Shown here piece after piece: positions 55,874-64,000 of a stretch of DNA of 64,000 bases (the stretch's first letter is position 1; the number at the start of each line of letters is the position of its first letter). A program made the position numbers and the translations under genes. Under the pieces are notes generated by a model. The model saw nothing but the letters and a program-made list of their open reading frames with translations, had not been told where the DNA came from and made no database searches. The DNA comes from DATBJJ01 sp963750915 (lineage in GTDB: Bacteria; Acidobacteriota; Vicinamibacteria; Vicinamibacterales; 2-12-FULL-66-21). The stretch is taken from assembly GCA_963750915.1 (NCBI GenBank), contig CAVVSF010000006.1, positions 343,774-407,773 on the forward strand. The letters are read 5' to 3'.

Positions 55874-57805
55874 TCAGTCGACCAGGTACTTCTGCACGAA
55901 CATGACCCAGGCGTAAGTGTTGTAGTCCACCGCGGCCTGGGTCCACTCCTCGTGTCCCATGTCGTAGACGACGTACCAGACCGGCGTGCCGGTGGCGCGG
56001 ACGGCCTTGACCATCGCCTCGGCCTGGTTCATCGGCACACGCGTGTCCTTGGCACCCTGGGCGATAAAGAGCGGTATCCGAAGCCTCGCCGCGTTCGTGA
56101 GCGGCGAGATGCGCTGCAAGTGCTCCCGGATCGCGGGATCCGATGGATCGCCATACTCGGCGAGACGGTCGCGGCGGCGCGAGGGGTCGGTGCCGTCGAG
56201 GAACGCCACGAAGTCGCTGATGCCGAATCCTTCGAAGGCGCAGCGGAGGCGATCGCCATACGCGATCGCGGCGGCGAGCGTCACGTAGCCGCCGTAGCTC
56301 GAGCCGGTGATCATGACCCGGCTCTTGTCGAGCTCGGGTCGTGTCGCGATCCAGTCGAGCAGCGCGCCGATGTCCTTGACCGCATCCTCCCGCTTTGTCC
56401 CGTCGTCGAGGTGTTCGTAGGTCTGGCCGTAGCCGCTCGAGCCGCGGACGTTCGGGTAGATGACGGCGATGCCGAGCTCGTTGCGGAAATAGTTGCTGCG
56501 GCCGAGCATGCGCGGGCGCTCGCGCAGCTCCGGCCCGCCGTGGACGTTGATGATGACCGGCCGCGGCCCGGTGAAGCGCGAGGGCGGGCGGTAGAGAATG
56601 CCGGGGATCATCCGGCCGTCGAAGCTTTTCCACTCGACGAGCTCGGCGTCCGGCAGCGACTCGAGGTTGACGCCGCCGACTTCGCTTGCCGTCCAGCGCT
56701 CGACCGCGAGCGTCTTGACGTCGACCGAATAGACGTCGCGCGCGGTGCGGGCGCCCGCGAACTCGAAGCCGACCGTCCCTCCCAATCGGTGCCAGGTCAC
56801 GCCGGTGATGACGCCTGGCGCCAGCCTGGAGACGACCCGCCGCTTGCCGGATGCGGCGTCGATGAGTTGCAGTTCGCTGGCCGCGCCGCGGTCGACGATG
56901 GCGGCCACCGTCCCGTTGGTCGGCGACACGGCGAAGCCCTCGATTGCCTGGTCGGCGCTCGTGAGCGGCGCCCACGACCCCGACGTCAAGTCGCCGCGCC
57001 AGACGCGGAGCACGTCCGATTCGCGGTCGCTCAGGGCGAGGACGGAGCGGCCGTCAGCGCCGAACTGCGCCGCCGTCCAGCGCGAGGCCGGCCCCGCCGA
57101 TGGCGACGCCAGCGTCCGTTTGCCGGATTCGATGGCAATCCGCCACAGCCTCGTCTCGGTCGAACCCGGGATCAGCTCCAGCGCCAGCAGCTCGTCGTCT
57201 TTCACCGACCAGTCGAGCACGTCCCAGCCGCCATCGACCTGCGCGACCATGCGCTGCGACTCGGGCGCGGCCGGGTCCATGACGTAGAGGTCGCGATCCT
57301 TGCCATTGCGCCGGGTCGACGTAAAGGCGACGAGACCACCGCGACGCGCCCACACGGGGACGCCGTGCCGCGAGCGGCCGTCGGTCAGGAGGGTGATCGA
57401 GCCGGAAGCGAGGTCGTAGCGGAAGAGCTGCATGGCCTCGCCGCCGCCAGAGGTGTCCTTCCGGAAGACAATGAAGCGGCCGGACGGATCGTACGAGGCG
57501 GCGCCGGTCACGCCGTCGCGATAAAACGTCAGCTGCATGCGGGCGCCGCCGGGGGCGCGAACCTCGTGCAGCTGCGAGACGTTGCCGAAAACCGTCGAGA
57601 TCAGCAGCCGGCGCTCGGTCGGGTGCCAGCCAAGCAGCCGCGCCTGGCGAAACTGGCCATATGGGCTGACGAGATCGACGACCGACGTCGGGATCGGCGG
57701 CACGCCGTCGACGCGCGCGCGATCCGGCGGCGCGAGCGTCGCCGGCTGGGCGAGCGCGTAGGTCGGGGCGATCGCGAGCGATGCCGCCAGGAACAGGTGG
57801 CGCAT
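55874..57805 (-). CDS. Secreted S9-family peptidase (acylaminoacyl/prolyl oligopeptidase-like)
   Basis: The ATG at 57805 starts a clear signal peptide (MRHLFLAASLAIAPTYALAQ); upstream in-frame codons lack one. The 643-residue protein has a propeller (for example ASYDPSGRFIVFRKD, WARRGGLVAFTSTR) and an alpha/beta hydrolase domain: VIINVHGGPELRERP as oxyanion segment, Ser in ITGSSYGGYVTLAA (about residue 502), Asp in IAQGAKDTRVPM, His in YDMGHEEW. This frame has no breaks. It is a third, distinct S9 enzyme of the window and has no Gly/Arg-rich loop. Confidence 0.9.
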   Translation of the reverse strand: MRHLFLAASLAIAPTYALAQPATLAPPDRARVDGVPPIPTSVVDLVSPYGQFRQARLLGWHPTERRLLISTVFGNVSQLHEVRAPGGARMQLTFYRDGVTGAASYDPSGRFIVFRKDTSGGGEAMQLFRYDLASGSITLLTDGRSRHGVPVWARRGGLVAFTSTRRNGKDRDLYVMDPAAPESQRMVAQVDGGWDVLDWSVKDDELLALELIPGSTETRLWRIAIESGKRTLASPSAGPASRWTAAQFGADGRSVLALSDRESDVLRVWRGDLTSGSWAPLTSADQAIEGFAVSPTNGTVAAIVDRGAASELQLIDAASGKRRVVSRLAPGVITGVTWHRLGGTVGFEFAGARTARDVYSVDVKTLAVERWTASEVGGVNLESLPDAELVEWKSFDGRMIPGILYRPPSRFTGPRPVIINVHGGPELRERPRMLGRSNYFRNELGIAVIYPNVRGSSGYGQTYEHLDDGTKREDAVKDIGALLDWIATRPELDKSRVMITGSSYGGYVTLAAAIAYGDRLRCAFEGFGISDFVAFLDGTDPSRRRDRLAEYGDPSDPAIREHLQRISPLTNAARLRIPLFIAQGAKDTRVPMNQAEAMVKAVRATGTPVWYVVYDMGHEEWTQAAVDYNTYAWVMFVQKYLVD

Positions 57806-57942
57806 GAAAGAAACCTGAGGGGAGCTGTGGGGCGGCCGGGAACGCGCGGCCATTATAGTGCAAACTCCAGCGCGGCACCGTTCGTCAAACACACCGACGC
57901 GGGATGGTGTGACGAGTCGCGGGGACGACGGGCAACCCCGCG

Positions 57943-57980
57943 CAGCTTTGTGCAGCCGCACCAGCTTTGTGCAGCCGCGC
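57943..57980. repeat. Two tandem copies of a 19-bp unit
   Basis: CAGCTTTGTGCAGCCGCAC and CAGCTTTGTGCAGCCGCGC are adjacent, differing at one base, 36 bp before the epimerase ATG. The rest of this 210-bp divergent gap (57806-58015) shows no further structure. The duplicate could be a double binding site or recent slippage. Confidence 0.7.
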
Positions 57981-58015
57981 CACCTGACGTCACTCGGGCG
58001 ATCTCACACACGAAC

Positions 58016-58946
58016 ATGAAAATCGTCATCGCCGGCGGAACGGGATTCCTCGGCGGCCCACTCGCCGAGATGTACGCGGAAGACGGGAACGAGGTCTTCG
58101 TCCTGTCGCGCTCGGTGCCGGCCGGCGAGAAGCGGCACGACCCCGGCACCGGCGTCCCCGGCATCACCAGGGTCGGATGGGTTCCCGACGGATCCTCGGG
58201 GCCGTGGTCGACGGTGCTCGAGAACGCCGACGCGCTCGTCAATCTCGCCGGCGAGCGGCTCGACGCAAAGCGCTGGAACGAGCGGACCAAGGCGCAGATG
58301 CGCGACAGCCGCATCCTCGCGACGCGCAGCCTCGTCGCCGCGCTGCGCTCGGTCCAGGCCATACCGGCCGTCTTCATCAGCGGCAGCGCCGTCGGCTACT
58401 ACGGCGCGTGCGACAGCCGGCCGCTGTCGGAGCGCGACTCGCCGGGTCAGGACTTCCTGGCGCAGCTGTGCGTCGACTGGGAGAAGGAGGCGCTCCCGGC
58501 CGCGAGCCTGACGCGGGTCGTCCTGATCCGCACGGGCATCGTCCTCGAGCGCAGCGGCGGCGCCCTGCCCGAGATGATGAAGCCGTTCCGATTCTTCGCC
58601 GGCGGCCCGCTCGGGTCGGGCCGCCAGTACGTGTCGTGGGTGCACCGCCTCGACTGGGTCGAGATGGTGCGCTGGCTCGTGCAGACGCCGATCGGTCCGC
58701 GGACCGGTCAACGTCACGGCGCCGCATCCGGTGACCAACCGTCAGCTCGCGCGCGCAATCGGCCGCGCCATGCGGCGTCCCAGCCTGCTGCCGGCGCCGG
58801 CGTTCGCCTTGAAAGCGGTGGTGGGCGAGTTCGCCGAGTCGCTGGTCACCGGCCAGCGCGTCATTCCAGCCATCGCCCAGCAGGCGGGCTATCATTTTCG
58901 GTATCCGGAGCTGGATCAGGCGTTCAGGGGGATGTTCGAGGGGTAG
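58016..58946 (+). CDS. TIGR01777-family NAD(P)-dependent epimerase, frame-shifted
   Basis: The product starts MKIVIAGGTGFLGGPLAEMY with the nucleotide-binding loop. The family pattern follows: ADALVNLAGERLDAKRWNER, TKAQMRDSRILATRSLV, FISGSAVGYYG near residue 125 and the VSWVHRLDWVEMVRWLVQ segment. Near 58697 one extra base shifts the frame; the next frame gives GPVNVTAPHPVTNRQLARAI and ends YPELDQAFRGMFEG. About 309 residues in all, typical of YfcH/SDR39U1-like proteins, whose role is poorly defined. The TAG stop lies 1 bp before a partial tRNA. Confidence 0.87.
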
Positions 58947-58947
58947 T

Positions 58948-58997
58948 CCTGCCTTGGGCGCAGGGGGTCGCTGGTTCGAATCCAGTCGCCCCGACCA
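58948..58997 (+). tRNA. 3' half of tRNA-Pro(UGG), partial
   Basis: The 50 nt fold as an anticodon arm (CCTGC, loop CTTGGGC with anticodon TGG, GCAGG), a short variable region GGGTC, a T arm (GCTGG, TTCGAAT, CCAGT), the 3' acceptor strand CGCCCCG, discriminator A and encoded CCA. The expected 5' acceptor CGGGGCG and the D arm are absent; the bases upstream belong to the epimerase stop region. It is a fragment, the usual remnant at one border of an integrated element, and it opens the accessory region. Confidence 0.8.
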
Positions 58998-59415
58998 CTC
59001 TTCGAAGTCCGGGGTTCCACCGGGGTTCCACACGGTAGTGAACCGCGACGGCCGTCATGCTCGCGACGAGTGCTATCGCGCCCGATCTGCTAAAGGCGCT
59101 ATTGCGTTGCCGGAATGACAAAGCGCGAACCCACGGACGAGGAAGTGTTGAGTCGGAGAAAGAGCGGACGCGGACGTGGAAAACCGAATGAGAGCCTTTG
59201 TGCGACCCTCCCGATACGCCTGTCCACACCAAGGCAGCTGCTGGCTTGACACATCTGGAGAGTAGCCACCCCGAACGAAGCTGCGAGGCACCGGAGAATT
59301 GGGTTGTTAGGTCGCGCAGCATTCCGACACCGAAGGGCATGGAATCGGTCATCATCGCTGACCCAGAAGACCGCCGCTTTCCGTTTCCGAGGAATTTCTT
59401 TACGATGATCCCAGT
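58998..59415. other. Intergenic stretch of lower GC after the tRNA fragment
   Basis: No convincing gene is seen in these 418 bp. GC is visibly lower than in the core regions. Just after the tRNA fragment, GGGGTTCCACCGGGGTTCCA (59011-59030) recurs in slightly altered form at 60206-60224. A TTGACA near 59244 has no matching -10. The region may hold decayed coding sequence. Confidence 0.5.
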
Positions 59416-60114
59416 GTGCTGTACCACGGCAGCTGGAGCAAATGGTCGGCGGCGATAGAGGCACAGGGCTTTTCTGAGGAGTCCTTTCCGTTCGACTGGC
59501 GCGACGTGTCAGAGGTCTTTGAGGCGCATAGGACTGTAGGTCGAGAGCCGCCGTTTCTGAAGGCGTTTCTGGGGGAACACTATCCGCGAGAGCGGCCGCA
59601 CCGCAGCCTATTCTTCTCAGCCAATTTCTATAGGGCAAGGGCTTACGCCACGGATGGCGGAGGCGAGATCATTCGCCTAACCATCGAGGAAGCCGAAAAC
59701 TTCGAACGCCTCTGCACGGACAGTGTCGTTCGCTCTGGATTGATTGAACATTGGCAGCGTGGACTGGCGTTGAATCCAAGTCACGCACCGACCAAGAGTG
59801 CTGTCTCGACTCTAACGAATGATGACATGATGGAACGGCTGCTCTTCCGTGTCCGTGAGGCCAAGAGTCGCTTGGCGAAATTGACCGACGGCGGCTATCC
59901 AGTCGTGTTTGCGGTCAGAGTCGACCCGGATTGGTTCGGTCGGCGTTCGGCGGATCACTTGATGTTCTGGGAACTAGGTGATCGCCATGATCTCGACTGT
60001 TCCCCAAGGAGCATTGCGGTCGATCGTATTTGGGGAGTCGCCAGATACCCCAAGGGCACAGACCCTGACTTTCTCGGATTGGTCTATACGTGGGAGGAGG
60101 TAAGCCGATATTGA
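59416..60114 (+). CDS. Hypothetical protein, possible ADP-ribosyltransferase fold
   Basis: The GTG at 59416 gives 232 residues; an in-frame TGA lies about 60 bp upstream and no better start is seen. LYHGSWSKWSAAIEAQGF at the very N terminus resembles the first strand-helix of ART-like enzymes (the YHG of the H-Y-E or RNA 2'-phosphotransferase groups). HRSLFFSANFYRARAYATDG, about 65 residues on, matches their second motif, where a newly named entity enters a list of residues such as FFS...A..YA. An acidic ending, LVYTWEEVSRY, could supply the catalytic Glu. Base composition differs from the core genes, and it lies next to a recombinase. A toxin or defence role is possible; no antitoxin gene was identified. 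Confidence 0.5.
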   Translation: MLYHGSWSKWSAAIEAQGFSEESFPFDWRDVSEVFEAHRTVGREPPFLKAFLGEHYPRERPHRSLFFSANFYRARAYATDGGGEIIRLTIEEAENFERLCTDSVVRSGLIEHWQRGLALNPSHAPTKSAVSTLTNDDMMERLLFRVREAKSRLAKLTDGGYPVVFAVRVDPDWFGRRSADHLMFWELGDRHDLDCSPRSIAVDRIWGVARYPKGTDPDFLGLVYTWEEVSRY

Positions 60115-60547
60115 AATCGTCTGACCCCTCACTACCTTGGCTGGAGGATGCGCCGATGGCACTCTTCGCGGTCGTCTGATCCTCTGAATCCGCACGAAAG
60201 GTTTCGGGGTTCACCGGAGTTCCAGCCTCGACGCCACCTCACGCATCGATCCGACGCGGCAACCCTCGCTCAAGGCAGAGCGATCACTTCGAGATCTTGA
60301 GCGCTGCGTCACACCAAGGCCTTGGCCTATTGAGGCGTTTTGGACAACTCGACCATCTCCAGGATCTTCCCCTTTGCGAGGTGAAGGATGAGGATCGGCT
60401 GGTGGGCGTCCGGCTTGCGAGTGGGTGTCAAAGCTGTTGTCGAAGACGCGACGAAAAGCTAGTCTGAGCTCGCGGCGCTACGCGGGCGGCTGAACCTGCC
60501 GGTCGAGCGCGGCCTGCACTTAATCCTACGCCGCCGCCGGCAAGGCA
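60115..60547. other. Intergenic stretch with a decayed gene fragment
   Basis: No intact gene is supported in these 433 bp. It contains the second copy of the short direct repeat (60206-60224) and a minus-strand coding-like fragment listed separately. Base composition remains lower in GC than the core. Confidence 0.5.
60327..60428 (-). pseudogene. Possible remnant of a SnoaL/NTF2-like protein C terminus
   Basis: The minus strand reads TRKPDAHQPILILHLAKGKI followed by LEMVELSKTPQ and a stop. This resembles the last two strands of SnoaL-like proteins (DGKI-E pattern). The upstream part of such a domain is not found in any frame, so if real it is a truncated relic. Weak evidence from about 31 residues. 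Confidence 0.25.
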
Positions 60548-61622
60548 TCAGATCGCGATCTTTTCGATGTCGGCGGCGGTGACTTCATCGCCATCGGCCG
60601 GTTCGTAGAGCTTCGTCGTGCGCGCGCTCGCGTGGGCGGCAATTGCCTGCGCGCGCTTCACCGTGCCGCCGTTAGCGAGGTATGCCGACAGGCCCGCCGC
60701 CCGCAGGTTCTGGCAGGTGGCGGCCGCGCCGAGAGAAGCATCATCCGCGCGGCGCCTGACCGCCCGGTAAACATCCATGCGCGACATGCGCCGGTCGCTC
60801 ACGCGCCGGTCCTTGGCCATCGTTCGCCACAGCGGCGAATCTGGCCCGCCAGCAATGCCGGCTGCCTCGATATAGGCATCCAGATATTCCTGCACCTTAG
60901 CGGTGCGCCGGCACTTCGTGCGGCGTCCGTTCTTTTCATCAGCCTCAGCCCCCGCCCGCCTCGTGCCCTGCGGTAATCCTTCACGTCCATCGCGATGAGC
61001 GGCGAGACCCGCGCGAAGCCATACACCATCGCCGCGATGAGCGCGCGATCGCGCAGCCCCGAGAGCTCGTGACAGTCAATCGAATCCAGCAGCCGCCTGA
61101 CATCCTCGGGCTGCAGCGCCGCCCCCTTGCGCCTGTTCACCGCCCCTTCGGGTCCCGGACGTCCGACGCCGGATTCACCGGCACAACGCCGCCCGCCACG
61201 AGACGATCGAACAGCAGCCGGATCGCCGCCAGGTGCTGGCGGACCGTCGCCGGCTTGTAATCGCGCCCGATCTCCGTGATGTACGCGGTGACGGTGAACG
61301 CGTCGATGTCGGCGAGCTCCAGATTCCGGCCTTCGCACCAGTTCGTGAAGCGCACGATGGCCTGCAAGTAGGCATCGCGCGTATTCCTGCTGCGCACGCT
61401 CGCGAAAAATTCGAGGGTCCGCGCTTCGGCTTCCGGACCGGCGCGCTGAATGATGGCAGGCAGGCCGTCGGTCAGGTAGCCAGGCGCGAAGGGGGCGGGC
61501 GCTACGAGCGCCTTCGGCGGCGGCGGCGGCAGTGGTGGAGGCGTCGGCGGATATGCGAGCACGCTGAAGGCGATGTAAAGCCCGATCGCCGCCCTGTAGA
61601 TCGCGAACCTTTGCGAGGTCAT
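60548..61622 (-). CDS. Tyrosine recombinase/integrase, frame-broken
   Basis: The pieces join into one integrase. The N-terminal SAM-like domain (FFASVRSRNTRDAYLQAIVR, then PATVRQHLAAIRLLFDRLVA and GGVVPVNPASDVRDP) lies at 61137-61500. A shift of one base near 61140 leads to VNRRKGAALQPEDVRRLLDS and LRDRALIAAMVYGFARVSPL with the first catalytic Arg region. Another near 60935, in a run of A, leads to KVQEYLDAYIEAAGI and the end at 60548. The box II motif reads TCQNLRAAG instead of the usual H-x-x-R, and the final AAHASARTTKLYEP keeps His, Arg and Tyr. Upstream in the same frame lie a hydrophobic helix and a polyproline run. It may have mobilised this region but could be inactive. Confidence 0.75.
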
Positions 61623-62544
61623 CTCTGACCTCGCGCAACAGCCACAACAGGACGCGCACGGCATAGTCCCGGATCTCCGCCTGCGATTCAGCTGGTGCCG
61701 AAGTCGCCATGGCTTCAACTTCCGCAGCTAGAGCAACGACATCATCCGCGGTGGCGTCCGGATCGCTTGCGACCTGCTCGGCGCGCGCGCGCATGCGCGC
61801 GACCGCTTCAGCGAGCGTGTCGTTCCGGGCGCCGCCGAACAGGGCCGGGTCGATGACCGGCATCGTCGGCATCGACATGCGCAGCGACTCGGCGACGTTG
61901 CCGATGCTGGCGAGCGCGTCCGACGACAGCATGCCGGTGATCCTGTCAAGATCGCCGAGAGCGCTGCGCCATGAGGCCGTCAGGTCGTTCATCTCCTTGA
62001 CCTGGTCGAGCACCCCGCTCCCCGCCAGCGTCGAGCGGATCGACGCCGCAGCCTCGAGATGCGGTGCCAGTGTCTTTGCGAGATCGATCCCGGATGTCTG
62101 GGTTGCGAAGGCCTTCATCATCGCGGCCGTGTCGCTCGCAACCGTGAAGTGCTTCGCGGCGGCGGCGACCGTTGGCGTGTCGACCCTAAGGGCCGCCTTC
62201 AGCGCCGCGCCGGTCTCCGTCTGCATCGTCATCGTCTTGGCGATCTCCGCCGACGCCGAACTGGCGCCGAGGGCGTCCTTTATCGTTGCCGCGGCCTCAG
62301 CCGCGGCCGTCACGCTCTTCGCTTCGATGGCGGGATTGCTGATCTTCAACGGCACGCTCAGGCGGCGGAAAAGCTCCTCACGTTCCTGCACCGCCTTGAG
62401 CACCGGCGCGAGGGTGTCGAGCTGATGCAGCCGCATCACCTCCTGCGCGCGTTCGATCGCCGGGATCAGGTCTTTCGCCCGGCGCAGATTGTCAGCGCCG
62501 AGCTCGTCCAGAGCGTTCAGAGGCCGTCGCTTGATTTTCGCCAT
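61620..62544 (-). CDS. Alanine-rich helical protein of unknown function next to the recombinase
   Basis: The frame starts MAKIKRRPLNALDELGADNL at 62544 and is helical throughout, with Ala/Thr-rich segments (AEAAATIKDALGASSASAEI, TPTVAAAAKHFTVASDTAAM). A Met/Ala-rich middle and a C-terminal amphipathic stretch end in VRVLLWLLREVRDDLAKV. The true stop is unclear: the frame runs on into the recombinase region, but a frame change near 61620 would place a TGA overlapping an ATG (ATGA) that starts the hydrophobic leader of the recombinase. It is not recognised. Long helices followed by a membrane-like segment recall phage or abortive-infection-type proteins, which is only a guess. Confidence 0.45.
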
Positions 62545-62892
62545 GCCAGCGACAATAGCACTTCATAACAACATATTAGGACCATTATGAATCGTCAAAA
62601 CGGTTTATGTTCGTCTTATGTTCGCCTATTGGACTAGACTACGCGGTGATGGCCGAGCGTGGTTCACCCGCACTGTCCACAGACGCTGGAGGCCGCCGGC
62701 ACAGCCTCGACGTGCTGGCCCCGAGCACCTACGACGCCGCGCACCTCCTATCTCACGCATGCAAAACGCAGCCGCTGGCCGTGCCGTCGGCGCTTTCAGA
62801 CGTGAACGGTCAGCTTTGCGGGTCCGGCCGCTCCCTAAAGCGATTGTGCTGCATCGCAGCGGCGGTCGCGTAATCAGCTCCTGTCGTGGCAA
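62545..62892. other. AT-richer divergent intergenic region with a doubtful small ORF
   Basis: The first 90 bp are the most AT-rich part of the accessory region (CATATTAGGACCATTATGAA and TTTATGTTCGTCTTATGTTC) and probably hold promoters for the minus-strand genes and perhaps a plus-strand one. A short plus-strand frame at 62607-62873 includes RRHSLDVLAPSTYDAAHLL, which vaguely resembles small conserved proteins near acidobacterial integrases (pattern R-H-T-V-E-V, Y-x-A-A). No Shine-Dalgarno or full domain is seen, so no gene is called. Confidence 0.3.
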
Positions 62893-63935
62893 ATGGTGCT
62901 AGGAAGGCCTTCCGAACCGCTCTCGCAACTTGAGGTGCTGGTCGTCGACTGCCAGGCCACGGCCGCGGCGCCGCGAGGGCATCTCCTTGAAATCGGCTGG
63001 GCCCGCGTCCTCCGGACAACAACGACGCACGCGCATGCGTCCCTGATCGCGCTTCCGGACGGCGAGCAGATTCCGCCGCCGTTGCCCGGATCACGGGGAT
63101 CTCCGAGACATGCTGCGGGACGCTGTCGAGGGACACCTCGTCTGGCGCGAGCTGTCCGACCAAGCGGCTGAGTCTCTCGCAACAGCCCGCGCCGACGGTC
63201 ATCCACTTCGCTCGATTCGAGCAGCCGTTCCTTCGCTCGTTGGTCGCCGGCGTGTTGCCGCTCGACGTGGTTTGCACGCGGGATATTGCCAGGCGCCACT
63301 GCCCAATCTGCCTCGCTGCAGCCTGCGCGCCCTCGCCGGATATTTCGGTCGCGCGCGTCGGCGCGCTGCGCCGCAGCGCCGATCACGTCGAAGCGACCGC
63401 TTTCGTCTGGCAAGAACTCGTCCGCCTGCTCGAGAAGGAGGGCGTGTCGACGTGGGGCGCGCTCCACGACTGGCTCGCCGGAACGGCCAAGCCGACCGCC
63501 GGTCGACGCCGCGTTTGGCCGATAACACGAGAGGCACGGCTTTCGGTGCAGGTTACGTATGGCATCTATCGCATGCTTCGGACAGACGGCAGCGTGGTCT
63601 ATGTCGGCAAGGCGGCGTCCCTCCATCATCGGGTCAACAGCTACTTTCGGAAGCAGAACGGAGTGCCCGAGCGGTTGCTCGAGATGCTGTCGCAGGCACG
63701 CGCAATCTCGTTCGAGGTGACGCCAAGTCCGCTCGAGGCCGCGCTGCTCGAGCCGGACGAAATCAAGCGGCACTGTCCGCCCTACAACGTCGCGCTGACG
63801 ACTGCGAGTCGCGCGTTGTGGTTCACGTCGCTGGATCTCAGCGCGCGTAGTCAACAGCCGTCGCCACACTGCCCGTTCGGACCATTTGCTTCGGCCAAAA
63901 CGCTGGAATCAATTCGCGGCACTCGCCCGGGCTGA
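62893..63935 (+). CDS. DEDD-type exonuclease fused to a GIY-YIG nuclease domain, frame-broken
   Basis: Joining three frames gives one protein of about 345 residues. The DnaQ-like domain starts LEVLVVDCQATAAAPRGHLL (metal Asp with Gln in place of the usual Glu), breaks near 63090 to MLRDAVEGHLVWRELSDQAA, and breaks again near 63170 to QQPAPTVIHFARFEQPFLRS and VVCTRDIARRH. The C-terminal UvrC/Cho-like GIY-YIG domain is intact: GIYRMLRTDGSVVYVGKAAS, LHHRVNSYF, then LEAALLEPDEIKRHCPPYNV. Such fusions occur in actinobacteria and others and are linked to DNA repair. No partner gene is visible in the window. Confidence 0.75.
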
Positions 63936-63969
63936 GCGCGCCGCTCTGACGCCCGGTTCACGAGGCCCA

Positions 63970-64000
63970 ATGACCGCACGTTCACCGCCGGTTGCGACCG
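63970..64000 (+). CDS. Possible start of a further gene, cut by the window end
   Basis: An ATG at 63970 opens a frame of ten codons (MTARSPPVAT) that runs out of the window, 34 bp after the nuclease stop. Without more sequence nothing else can be said; the start is plausible by position only. Confidence 0.25.
   Translation, partial: MTARSPPVAT

Noticed and set aside
55727..58015. A very long plus-strand frame opposite the third S9 peptidase
   Set aside because: Only its 3' part, from 58016, is real (the epimerase); the rest is antisense to an intact peptidase gene with signal peptide and catalytic triad.
58920..58997. A full-length tRNA gene ending at the CCA
   Set aside because: The bases before 58948 cannot form the acceptor stem with CGCCCCG (only four of seven pairs) or a D arm, and they encode the conserved end of the epimerase.
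59099..59638. A minus-strand frame over the gap and the ART-like gene
   Set aside because: No domain, mixed composition, and it overlaps the better-supported plus-strand gene.
62607..62873. A small plus-strand protein before the nuclease gene
   Set aside because: Only a weak resemblance over about 20 residues, no ribosome site and no support in the rest of the frame.

Overview
The window is about 68-70% GC by eye, densely packed, and reads as core chromosome of an Acidobacteriota bacterium, most likely class Vicinamibacteria. This is inferred from the gene mix: a DUF1800/DUF1501 pair, many secreted S9, M14 and M28 peptidases and amidohydrolases with Gly/Arg-rich loops, an RND pump, and compact arg and his operons. 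No lineage marker such as rRNA is present.

Layout. 1-6.8 kb: end of a TPR protein, the DUF1800-DUF1501 pair, a D-threonine-aldolase-like enzyme followed by a lone microcompartment shell protein, a MerR regulator and a pterin dehydratase. 6.8-13.7 kb: a TetR regulator with a 17-bp palindrome, then a membrane fusion protein, RND pump and outer-membrane factor. 13.7-15.6 kb: a ThiO-like oxidase, then a REP-associated tyrosine transposase between two near-identical palindromes. 15.6-22.7 kb: a large secreted M14 peptidase, a YihY/BrkB membrane protein, small secreted or envelope proteins and a SixA phosphatase. 22.7-31.6 kb: an arginine regulon, with argH, an argG-like gene and argR on the minus strand, divergent from argC-B-D-A-J-F. 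31.6-43.3 kb: secreted peptidases, amidohydrolases and a gamma-glutamyltransferase. 43.2-49.6 kb: a histidine operon, hisI-G-D-C-B-H-F-A, preceded by what looks like a complete attenuator. 49.7-58.9 kb: M28 peptidase, ATPase, MFS transporter, acyltransferase, a third S9 peptidase and a TIGR01777 epimerase. 58.9-64 kb: an accessory region opening with the 3' half of a tRNA-Pro, holding a lower-GC stretch with a possible ADP-ribosyltransferase-fold gene, a broken tyrosine recombinase, a helical protein of unknown function and a DEDD exonuclease/GIY-YIG nuclease.

The best find is the region before hisI. A 25-codon open frame with six His codons among seven overlaps a segment that can pair with the 5' arm of a strong hairpin plus U-tract, and that hairpin abuts the hisI start. 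This is the classic architecture of histidine attenuation. Second is the argG-like gene: its scaffold and operon place are kept but the ATP-binding and substrate signatures are lost.

At least ten conserved genes carry single-base frame changes (RND pump, M14, argH, one S9, GGT, hisC twice, M28, epimerase, recombinase, exonuclease). So many in core genes point to indel errors in the assembly rather than biological decay, so frame-broken genes here should not be taken as dead.
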